Positions 56,028-64,000 of a DNA stretch of 64,000 nucleotides are shown here, piece by piece. How positions within the stretch are numbered: position 1 is the first letter of the stretch; the number at the start of each line of letters is the position of its first letter. The notes beneath the pieces are model-generated. The model was given only the letters and a program-made list of their open reading frames with translations, ran no database searches and had not been told where the DNA came from. The translations under genes and the position numbers were made by a program. Source of the DNA: Talaromyces rugulosus (Eukaryota; Ascomycota; Eurotiomycetes; Eurotiales; Trichocomaceae); assembly GCF_013368755.1 (NCBI RefSeq), contig NC_049562.1, forward strand, positions 6,696,001 through 6,760,000, read 5' to 3'.

Positions 56028-57170
56028 TCATTGGGTTTGCTCTTTGTCAGACTGTTTCTCAGTCTCCTTTTCCTTTTTTGTATGGGTAGCATTTAGCTTC
56101 GGGGGTGAAATTGGATTCCCTTCAGCGGTTTTGGTAGCTTTGCACTCGGTGGCATAATGGCCAGTACGATTACAACGATAGCAGGTCACTGTCGACTTGT
56201 CCTTGTTCTTTGAGAAGGATTTCTGCTTCTTCTGAGATTTCTCTCGGTCGTTGTGATCTGATCTATATTTTCGCTTTCGAGTCGGCTTCGAGTCGGAACC
56301 TTCTTGGTTCCGAGTCGGACTTTGGCCTCCGGAGCGATTGTTATTCTCATTTTCGGCTTTCCTTTCCAATCTCCGCTCTTGCTTCTCGATTTGATACAAT
56401 CGTTGAGCGGTAGTAATTAGGTCCGGAAGCTTCGCTGGGAGCGTACCCATTCTCGTGATATCCGAACGGATCTTTGGCAACAGCTTTGCCAGGAAGATTC
56501 GATATTTGAAGAGGTCTTCGGCCGGTGGAGGCCCGCCACTTCCTTCTCTCGCTTTCTCGTAGAGAATCGAGAATTTGGAATAAAAAGCCTCAGGGTCTTG
56601 CCCATTTGACTGTGTTAAGCTTAATAAAGCCATAGCGCTGTTGATTCCTCGGTTCTGGGGGGACTCGATCTGGTCCTCCAACCAGGTTCGGAAATCGTCA
56701 AAGGTAAAAGATTGCAAGTCAATCGAACTTTTCTTCTCTCTCCATTGGATGCGGTGATCTCCATCAAGCCAAGCGGCAGCATATTGGACCTTACTTGCTT
56801 CGTCGGGGTAGGATCGGGGACGACTTGAGATGTTGTTTTCTACGTCCTCGATCCATTCCTCGAATTCCTTGATGGATTTGGAAGCGAAGCGCTTAGGGTC
56901 TGGAACCTTGGTGTCACGACGTTCGCTGATGATCGCGTGCGACAGTCCGGTGGTTCTGAGCCCTTGTATGAGGGTCTGCAGCATATCCATGGTCATATTG
57001 ATTTGTGGAACAGCTTGTGGAGGTAAATCTTCGGAAGTCGCATCCTGCGCCGGTTCAGTACTGGTATGGTCCTGAGCCTCTTCCTCCTCGTGCACAAATC
57101 CCGGGTTAGGAACTGGAACAGTTCCCGGTTCATCCGGTGTTGGAGAAGTCATGCCTCGTGTAGTCACCAT
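56028..57170 (-). CDS. gag: Element A Gag polyprotein
   Basis: 380 residues forming the virus-like particle shell. The central capsid-like Retrotrans_gag region (about 115-270) includes AAAWLDGDHRIQW and ALLSLTQSNGQDPEAFYSKF. A basic, Lys/Arg/Ser-rich part and one CCHC zinc knuckle (CYRCNRTGHYATEC, near 335) bind nucleic acid. The frame ends at TGA 56030-56028 (context CAA TGA GGA) and pol continues in the same frame straight after, so Gag-Pol could arise by stop readthrough. The start ATG opens about 43 bp from the LTR. Confidence 0.92.
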   Translation of the reverse strand: MVTTRGMTSPTPDEPGTVPVPNPGFVHEEEEAQDHTSTEPAQDATSEDLPPQAVPQINMTMDMLQTLIQGLRTTGLSHAIISERRDTKVPDPKRFASKSIKEFEEWIEDVENNISSRPRSYPDEASKVQYAAAWLDGDHRIQWREKKSSIDLQSFTFDDFRTWLEDQIESPQNRGINSAMALLSLTQSNGQDPEAFYSKFSILYEKAREGSGGPPPAEDLFKYRIFLAKLLPKIRSDITRMGTLPAKLPDLITTAQRLYQIEKQERRLERKAENENNNRSGGQSPTRNQEGSDSKPTRKRKYRSDHNDREKSQKKQKSFSKNKDKSTVTCYRCNRTGHYATECKATKTAEGNPISPPKLNATHTKKEKETEKQSDKEQTQ

Positions 57171-57212
57171 CGTCTCGGAGTCGATTCGGATCCTCGTGGA
57201 AGCGGTTTATAA
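57171..57212 (-). other. Element A leader and primer-binding region
   Basis: In element orientation the sequence next to the 5' LTR is TTATAAACCGCTTCCACGAG. This would be the primer-binding site; I could not match it to a specific tRNA 3' end. Confidence 0.5.
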
Positions 57213-57541
57213 TGTAAAGTGGGTGGTGTCTGAAAGACTTATATATGAGGGAGTTGGAACCTACTGGGCTCCGAGGGGGTTCCTACTAGGAGTCGAGGCA
57301 GTATATAAAGTAAATAGAGATGGGTTATATTGATATAGAATAAACCGCTTGAGCCCCTTCATCCTGGGGGATGGGGTCTCAAGCTTATAAGCCTGATCTA
57401 GATGAGATCCTACTTCCTAACAGGGTTATATTCACCGAGCATGAGGGGTAGATGCATCCTTTGTGATGTATCAACTCAACCCGCGGAGGATATGCAGGCC
57501 TTTGTAAGCCGGATCGGCATCCCCGAGCCTGGCACTTCACA
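57213..57541 (-). repeat. Element A 5' LTR (right)
   Basis: 329 bp direct repeat of 49745-50073, with TGTAAAGTG...CACTTCACA ends. Promoter and polyadenylation signals of the element are expected here. CAACC target copy follows at 57542-57546. Confidence 0.93.
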
Positions 57542-57546
57542 CAACC

Positions 57547-58178
57547 CTCTATAAGGCTAATATAGTAAGATACAGTATCTAGTGTGTCCTGAAGGTCTTA
57601 TAGCCTTATATTATCTCTTCTTTTCTAAGAAACTGTGCTGGTAGTCTTTGTATAGATTCTTATAAAAGGTATAAATAAGCTTAGATACTGTTATTATAAA
57701 GATCAGTATATATAGTGTATAGACCTATCTATATATATTATTAATATATTATTTATAGATTAAGCTATTATTTATTTCTTCTTTCTTATCTCTAAACCAT
57801 CTATCGCGCTACTGCTAAGCCTATACTTATCCCTTCTACTCTCTTATTTATTTATACTATCTGAATATAAATAATATATTCTCTATTAATTATCTTATAT
57901 TAATTATAATATCTGTTTAAATATTTATTTAGTTTATTATTTACTGATAGTTTGTAGAATAGTTTTAAAAAAAAAGATTTCTTATTATTTTCTAGCTACT
58001 TTACTAATTACCTTGTCTTTTAGTGGGGATATTTCTATATTAAGCTATACCCAGCTAATACATATTGCTGATAGTGTGGCTGCTAATATACTGCAGTCTA
58101 TAGTATAGAAGAAATTATTAAAGAAATCGTCTTTAAAGAAAGACAAGTCTGCTGCTACTCTCTTTTCTATAAAGAAAT
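57547..58178. mobile_element. Element B1: RIP-degraded 3' part, rest of LTR and start of accessory region
   Basis: 57547-57610 completes the LTR begun at 49598 (ends CCTTATA where B2 has CCTCACA). 57611-58178 aligns almost base for base with B2 positions 58390 to about 58960, including the accessory gene start, but most C in CpA and G in TpG are T and A. The reading frame is destroyed (start context AATAGTTTT for AATGGCTCC). It stops where B2 begins, so B2 inserted into it. Confidence 0.9.
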
Positions 58179-58389
58179 TGTGAGGATATTATATAGAGAG
58201 CAGGCAAGAGTTGGATTCGATAGTAAAGCTATGGTTCGCTAGGTAGTCAAACTGATTGCTGACCTTCGGCAACCCCTGTGCGAAGGTCAGTATATATATG
58301 CCGCTTCATTAGTGGCTTGGCAACCCTCTGTGAGGCTAGTGTAGCGAGGTGCGGCATCTGGTGCGTCCCGAAGGTCTCACGGCCTCACA
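58179..58389 (-). repeat. Element B2 3' LTR
   Basis: 211 bp, beginning TGTGAGG and ending CCTCACA, in the unmutated form. Just inside, the minus strand reads AAGAAAAGGGGGGG, a clear polypurine tract (58390-58408). The matching 5' LTR lies beyond the right edge of the window. Confidence 0.85.
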
Positions 58390-58737
58390 TTACCCCCCCT
58401 TTTCTTAGAAGCTGCGCCGGTGTTCTTCGCGCAGGTTCTTGTAGGAGGTGTAAATAAGCTCAGGCGCCGTTGTTACGGGGACCAGCGCGTGTGGTGTGTG
58501 GACCCACCCACGCGTGTTGTTGATATATCGTTTGTGGGTCGGGCCGTCGTTTGTTTCTTCTTCCTCACCACCAAACAGTCTATCGCGCTGCTGCCGACCC
58601 TGTGCTTGTCCCCCCTGCTCTCTCGTTCGTTTGTGCTGTCCGAACGTAAGTGATATGTCCTCTGCTGGTTGTCTCATGTCGATTGCGATGCCTGTTCGAA
58701 CGTTTGCTCGGTTCGTTGTTCGCTGACGGTTTGCAGA

Positions 58738-59747
58738 ATGGCTCCAAAAAAGAAGACCCCCCGCCGCCTCCCAGCTACTTCGCTGATCACCTCGTCCTCT
58801 GGCGGGGATATCTCTGCGTCGGGCCGTACCCGGCCAACACGTACTGCTGGTGGTGTGGCCGCTGGTGCGCTGCGGTCTGCAGTGCAGAAGAAATCGTCGA
58901 AGAAGTCACCCTCGAAGAAGGGCAAGTCCGCCGCTGCTCCCCCCTCTGCGAAGAAGCGCGTGCGCTCCCCCTCCCCTGCCAATGCCGATGGGGACGACGT
59001 CGAGGACGAAGACGACGACGATGATGAAGACGACGAAGCCGATGCTGCGCCGCCCAGCACGCCGACCCCCTCGCCCCGTCGCAGGCCTCGTGCGCGTCTC
59101 CTGGAGGCGCATTTCCTGCCTTGCCAGCGGTGCCTGCGGTCGTTGGGCCGCGACCCTGACCTGGAGTGCCCCGGCCCCGGCGACGAACCCTGCCCCCGGT
59201 GCAAGGGGTTGAAAAAGTCTGCGGCCGAGTGCTGCCCGGTGAGTTCCCCTTTCGCCTATGTGTTTCCGCAGGTGTTGACGTTCGCTAGGTTCCCGCGGAG
59301 CAGCTCGACCAGGCTGCCGCGACCGTGGAACTGGTGGCGACCCGTGCTGCCGGTTGGGAGGATGCCGTCAAGGCATTGGACATGGCGATGCGTCGTCGGT
59401 CTGATCCTCGTTCGGCTAAGCCCCCAACCGGTGTGGGTAGTTCTGCTCCTGCTGCGGCGACGCAGGGTGATTCGCCCGCCGTTATGACGGCGGATCCCCC
59501 GGCTGCTGCCCAGCAGTCCATGAGCCGATACCCTGCCCCCTTCGGCGGCCCCATGTTGGGTGTTGCTGCCCCGTATGGGCCGACTATGTCGCCCTACATG
59601 CAGCGCGGGTTACCCGCCCCTGGTTACAGGGAACCCTTTGGTGGTTATGGCGCCGGGTTCGATCCCGAACTCGCGCGCCTGCTGGCTGGGGTGCACGAGG
59701 CAACTCGCGCCCTTGGTGACTACCTCCACTATCGGGGGTATGTCTGA
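58738..59747 (+). CDS. Opposite-strand, two-exon Cys-rich accessory gene of element B2
   Basis: Exon 1 58738-59238, exon 2 59289-59747; phase-0 GT..AG intron, 319 residues. A further intron in the 5' leader is suggested by GAACGTAAGT (about 58643) and TTTGCAG just before the ATG. The N-terminus MAPKKKTPRRLP is basic with Lys-rich repeats, followed by a strong acidic tract of Asp/Glu (about 82-102). The Cys cluster reads PCQRCLRSLGRDPDLEC, then PCPRCKGLKKSAAECC. Both spacing and the PCxRC...GR signature match the element A protein. The C-terminus is Ala/Pro/Gly/Tyr-rich. It may be a chromatin- or nucleic-acid-associated factor; no function is established. Confidence 0.75.
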
Positions 59748-59870
59748 AAAATTCCTTCTTGTGCGGCGATGCCGCGGCCTTCGGGCCTGAATTGAAATGT
59801 GTTTGCTTGCCCTTCGGGGCTTTTTATGAATATCCTGGTGTTCTGGTGCGGTGCCCTGCGGGGCTTATGT

Positions 59871-62800
59871 TTAGATACCCCTGGGTGGTTCGGGTTCGTT
59901 TTGTTCTTTGTCTTTTTTGCGCAGCATGCGCGGCCTTCGGGCCCTCAATGGAAAGTCCCTTTCGTTCCTCTTCCCTTTAGTTCGCTGGCGTAGTTCCAAC
60001 GTAGTTTGCCCTTCGGCTTTCTTTTGCAGATAGACGTCAAGGGCTTCGGTTTCTCCGACAGTTTCTTCTGGTTCCCAGGTGGCTTCCTCAATCGGCCACC
60101 CTTTCCATTGGACCATATATTCCGTTCCCCTGCCTCTCTTCCGGTCCCGAACTATTCCTTGAATAGTATACTCAGGTTCGCCATCTACTAGTACCGGTCC
60201 TGGAGAAGTATGGTTCCCAGCGTTGGTGTAGTGCGGCTCCAGTAGAGAGACATGGAAAACTGGACGGATTCCTCTATATCTTGGAGTAAGGTCAAGTTTG
60301 TATGCGTTTGACCCCCATGTATCTACTATTCGGAATGGGCCTAGATATCTATCGGCTAGTTTTTCATTATATCGGAGCGAAGCTATATTCTTTGCCCGAA
60401 GCATGACTTGTTCTCCGATTTTGAATTCCCGATGAATCTTTCCCCGGTTATAGTACTTCGCTTGTGCTTCCTTAGCTTCTTCCAAGCGTTCCCGAATGTT
60501 TGCCCGTTTGGTACGGAGCTCTTCTATCCGGTTTATGGCACGTGGCTCCCAATCCTTCGGACTTGAGGGAGCGTCCTTGGGAACATCTATTCTCAGGTCT
60601 CCCTGGAATCCCATGAGGGTTTCCATTGGAGATTGCCCTGTGACACTATGCCGACTGTTGTTGTACACATTCTGCGCCAGTGGGATCCACCGTGGCCAGT
60701 CCGTCTGCTCATAGTTCGCGTAGCATCGGAGGAAGTGTTCCACCGTCTGATTCTGGCGCTCCGTCTGTCCATCCGTTTGTGGATGGGCTGTCGTCGACAG
60801 TTTCCGGGTTATCCCCAGGTAGAAGCACATGGTTTGCCAGAATTCGCTGGTGAACAGCTTATCCCGATCTGAGACGATATACTGCGGGAAGGTAATCCAC
60901 TGCACTAGGTTCTCTAGGAGTAGCTTCGCTAGTCCTTCGGCCGATAACGCTTTCTGCGTCGGCAAGTAGATAGTGTATTTTGAGAATGGGTCGACGATGA
61001 CCAGTATAGCGTCAACCGTCGCTCCCTGCCATCCCGCAGGTGGCAATCCTGTTATAAAGTCCATGGTTACCGTTTCAAACGGTTCCGATGGAACTGGCAA
61101 CGGCTTGAGTAGCCCATACTGCCGGTGCCTGTGTACCTTGACCCGTTGGCAGGTAGAACAGGTTCGGATGTAGTAGTCTACGTCGGCTTCTAATGCCGGC
61201 CAATAGTATTTCCGACGGATAGCCGCTACAGTGCGGGCTTTTCCGAAATGGCCTCCCTGCGCATCGTCATGGTTATTCTTCATGATTTCCGACTGCAAGG
61301 CCTTATCGGGTGGCACATATGCGGCCCCCTTGTACCGGAGAAGATCACGCTCCCCGATACTCCATACCGAACCCTCGGCCTGTCCCGCACGGAGTTCTTT
61401 CGACTTCTTCCATACAAAGGCGTCCCCTTGTTGGCATGTTCGAAGGAGACTCTCCATGTCGGGTTTCATTTCTGAATAGGCCGTCTCAGTCCTCATAGCT
61501 TCGGTCGCTAGGGACCGTGGCACCAGGAGTTCTAGACCCCCTGTATCGCCAGCGGTGGTGTTCTCATCCGCAGGGGCATTCCCCTCTTCGGGCCTGCGGG
61601 CATTTTCTTCGTCGACGGTAAAAGACGTCCCCTGAGCCTTCCGTACTTGCGCCAGCACATTCGCAGATAATTCTTGGTTATGTGGGGAGATTAGGTTTTG
61701 TTCTTGTTTCCCAAAGTAACCCCTTCGCAGCTTTTCCTGCAGGGTCGGGAGCGTCGTTGTGTCTTCTTCAACACTGTCCATATAGTCCGGACGACGACTT
61801 GGCGCATCTGCGGGGTTCTTTGAACCCGGGCGGTATTCTATATTAAAATCAAATGCCGATAGATATTCTGCCCATCGGGCCTGACGCCTGCTGAGTTCCT
61901 TAGTGGTAGCGAAGTACCGCAGGTTACTGTGATCTGTCAGGACCCTAATTGTATGTCGGCTACCTTCTAGGTATTGCCGCCAGTGCTTGAAAGCTTCTAC
62001 TACCGCTAGAAGTTCCGAATCATGCACTTCATAGCGCACCTCTGGTCCCTTGAGCTTCCGGGACCAGAAGGCTATCGGATGCCATTGGGAATCCTCAAAC
62101 AGCTGAGTGATTACCGCTCCTAGGGCTCCGCCCGAAGCATCTGTTTCTATGCGAATCGGGAGCGCTGGGTCATAATGTCTTAGCACAGGTTCGCACTGGA
62201 ACGCTTGCTTCAAGCTCAAGAAGGATTCTCTGGCTTCCGAGGTTATATTAAATCCTTGGATGGCGCTGCCCTTTCGGCTATTGCGCTTTGTTCTCCCCGC
62301 AGGACCCTTGGTCACCTCGGATAGCGGCGCTGACATGCGCGAGAACTGATGTATGAAATTACGGTAGAAATTTGCAAACCCCAAGAACGACTGGACCTCC
62401 TTAACCGTCCGCGGTTCGGGCCATTCTGCGATGGTACGAACCCGGTCCGGGTCCATCGTTATTCCTTGTGGGCTTATAATGAACCCAAGATATTCTATGG
62501 TGTCCACTCCGAAGCTACACTTGCTTCGCTTGCAGTATAAGCTATGGCTTCTCAATCGGCTCATAACTTCCCGCACCTGGGCTTCATGTACCTGCAGGTC
62601 GGCTGAATATATGACTATATCGTCTAGATATACTACCACACAGGTGTCCAATAGGTTCGACATTGCCTTATTGACATATGCCTGGAATGTGGCCGGTGCA
62701 TTTGCAAGGCCGAATGGCATCACCTGGTATTCGAAGTGGCCATAACGGGTTCGGAAAGCGGTCTTCCACTCGTCCCCCGTTCGGATTCTGATACGATGGT

Positions 62801-63840
62801 ATGCATCTTTCAGATCCAGCTTGGTAAAATACTTCGCGCCAGCAAAGCGGTCCAACGTCTCTCGGACCAGGGGAATTGGGTAACGGTTCTTTACCGTGAT
62901 TGCATTAAGTCCCCGATAGTCTACGCACAGTCGGAGCTCACCATCTTTTTTCGGTACGAAAAGGATAGGGGCTCCTGCTGGGCTTTTGGATGGTTTAATC
63001 CAACCTTTTTCCTGTGCTTTACTCAGGTAGTTCTTTAGGACCTCACGTTCGGTTTCCGTGAGCCCGTATATAGGTTTGTAAGGGGGAGCTGTCCCCGGTT
63101 CTAAGTCTATAGCATGGTCATGCTCCGCATGTTCGGGCAGCATACCGGCAGCTCTCTCTGAGAATACATCCGCATAGTCGGATAGATAATCTGGCAGTCG
63201 AAGCTCATCCGTTCCAGACATCTCTGTGTCCGACGGTGCTTCCCAGATGCGCGCCCCGTCAGCCCCTTGCGGGATACGAGCGGCATATAAGCGCAAGCCC
63301 AATTCTGGTGCGTCTTGGGGGTCTATCCAGTATGCCGCGCACCCGGCTACCAGGCTTTCATATGCTTCATGGGGAGACATAGTCTCTATCCCTTCGGCCA
63401 ACGCACGGTCCCGGTATCTAAACCGCCCTGCGACCCAATCTATGTCGGGATTTGTCTTTTTTAACCAGGGCATACCGAGGATTATGTCATATCCATCGAT
63501 ATCCACTGTATAAAGGGGGTGCCCGCTCATTCGGGTCAGCCCCTCGGAGTCCGTGACTCTTATATCTGTGTGGCGTTGCCCGTACGTTCGGACAACTCGC
63601 CCGTCAATGGCTTTTACTAGCCTGGGGGCTTTTCCAGTAGTCCCGGTGAACTTCTCAGCGAGTTCCCGGCTTACGAAATTGCCCTGGGCACCACTATCAA
63701 TAAGGGTCCGCACCTTCGCGGTTCCCAGTAGCTTGGGGAGTTCTGTTTCTATTATCAACAGTTGCTCTTCCCCCATATCCCCCTCATGGGCTATCCCCAG
63801 CGCGGCCGCTACATGCAAGCACCGGGGTCCTAGTTTTTTG
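59871..63840 (-). CDS. pol: Element B2 Pol polyprotein: protease, RT, RNase H, integrase, chromodomain
   Basis: Open for about 1315 residues from TTG 63818 and expressed, presumably, by -1 frameshift at 63833-63839. Protease DSGAQGNFVS, RT YLDDIVIY (about 401), RNase H ETDASGGALG (about 559), integrase zinc finger from about 851 (HFGKARTVAAIRRKYYWP, CSTCQRVK), catalytic MDFITGL, VSDRDKLFTS and HPQTDGQTERQN, then chromodomain (YTIQGIVRDR...YMVQWKGW, about 1216-1270) and a basic tail. It has no in-frame ATG near the beginning, as expected for a frameshift product. No lesions. Confidence 0.95.
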
Positions 63841-64000
63841 ACGGTTCGGACGCCTTTCGCGCTTCATCGAACCCCTTTTTGTAGCATTCCCTTTCCCAGT
63901 GTCCTACCTTGCCACAATAGTTGCAGGTGGACCCGGTCCGATCCCCTTTAGGCTTCCCACGTTCCTTTCCCTTCGGGTTTCCGCCACTGCTTCTGCCCGC
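63830..64000 (-). CDS. gag: Element B2 Gag, C-terminal part (runs off window)
   Basis: Partial. One CCHC zinc knuckle, CNYCGKVGHWEREC, lies near the end and the frame stops at TAG (63832-63830). The last two sense codons, AAA AAC, form with the preceding A a classical slippery heptamer leading into pol. Confidence 0.9.
   Translation of the reverse strand, partial: AGRSSGGNPKGKERGKPKGDRTGSTCNYCGKVGHWERECYKKGFDEARKASEPSKN
63833..63839 (-). promoter_or_regulatory. Programmed -1 ribosomal frameshift site A AAA AAC
   Basis: In gag frame the sequence is TCA AAA AAC TAG. Slipping back one base gives AAA AAA CTA GGA, which is the pol frame. The heptamer fits X XXY YYZ exactly. A stimulatory structure downstream was not evaluated. 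Confidence 0.75.

Larger units (their letters stand above)
49745..57541 (-). mobile_element. Element A: full-length Ty3/gypsy chromovirus, 7.8 kb
   Basis: Complete LTR retrotransposon with gag-pol on the minus strand. It has two 329 bp LTRs beginning TGTAAAGTG and ending CACTTCACA, a CAACC duplication, open gag (57170-56028), open pol (56018-52218) and an intact opposite-strand accessory gene (50453-51885). I noticed only two differences between the LTRs, so insertion is recent. There is no sign of RIP. It is probably capable of movement or was so recently. Confidence 0.95.
58179..64000 (-). mobile_element. Element B2: Ty3/gypsy chromovirus, truncated only by window end
   Basis: Contains the 3' LTR, an opposite-strand accessory gene (58738-59747), intact pol (63840-59871) and the 3' end of gag (64000-63830). 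GC-rich and free of RIP, in sharp contrast with the adjoining B1 copy, so it arrived after B1 had been mutated. Confidence 0.92.

Noticed and set aside
58970..59045. Acidic GAC/GAA-rich tract as a microsatellite
   Set aside because: Codon use varies and the frame is kept on both sides, so it is better explained as a coded acidic segment of the accessory protein.
1..64000. CRISPR arrays, rRNA or tRNA genes
   Set aside because: No regularly spaced repeats, rRNA stretches or tRNA cloverleaf sequences were recognised by eye; a tRNA scan was not possible.

Overview
The window is nuclear DNA of a filamentous ascomycete, most likely a Sordariomycete (inference). The evidence is short spliceosomal introns (about 50-90 bp, GT..AG), a highly reducing polyketide synthase, Pth11-like 7-TM and AflR-type Zn2Cys6 proteins, a NACHT/NLR relic, pogo/Fot1-type transposons, chromodomain Ty3/gypsy retrotransposons, interstitial TTAGGG repeats, and AT-rich blocks with CpA-to-TpA decay typical of repeat-induced point mutation (RIP). 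Species cannot be named from sequence alone. Exon structures below were built by hand from splice signals and reading frame.

Left part (1-19.4 kb): a decaying polyketide-type cluster. An intact seven-exon cytochrome P450 (1319-3370, -) and an intact SAM methyltransferase (3604-4514, +) share a 233 bp divergent promoter. A Pth11-like membrane protein (5923-7126, -) follows. An alpha/beta hydrolase (8119-8969, +) has a nonsense codon. An FSH1-type serine hydrolase (about 10396-11163, +) has lost its start to a truncated pogo copy. The HR-PKS (11817-19377, +) has a TAA inside its dehydratase domain and has lost nearly all of its enoylreductase domain, with a frame change. The pathway is probably dead although its first tailoring genes are open.

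Middle (19.4-32.3 kb): AT-rich RIPed DNA, then a soluble phosphatidylserine-decarboxylase-like enzyme, a secreted S10 carboxypeptidase, an FMN-binding split-barrel protein with a one-base frameshift, a small YKPTEH repeat protein, and relics of a ferric reductase, a NACHT protein and a CK1-type kinase.

32.5-48.7 kb: an apparently intact and unusual biosynthetic cluster. It holds an isocyanide synthase (DIT1/PvcA family), a divergent tryptophanyl-tRNA synthetase paralog whose tryptophan-pocket residues are changed and which lacks a normally conserved block, a DHA2 MFS exporter, a glutathione S-transferase, an AflR-type regulator, an S33 alpha/beta hydrolase and a TRI3-like acyltransferase. The synthetase may be a self-resistance enzyme or a repurposed amino-acid-activating enzyme. 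This is the best candidate here for an undescribed system.

Right part (49.6-64 kb): a nest of three Ty3/gypsy chromoviruses. Element A (49745-57541, CAACC target duplication, near-identical 329 bp LTRs, open gag and pol) sits in the LTR of an older RIPed element B1. An intact element B2 (from 58179, running off the window) has jumped into the B1 interior. A and B2 each carry, opposite in strand to gag-pol, an intron-containing gene for a Cys-rich protein; the two proteins are related. A separates gag and pol by one in-frame UGA, whereas B2 has a canonical A AAA AAC -1 frameshift site.
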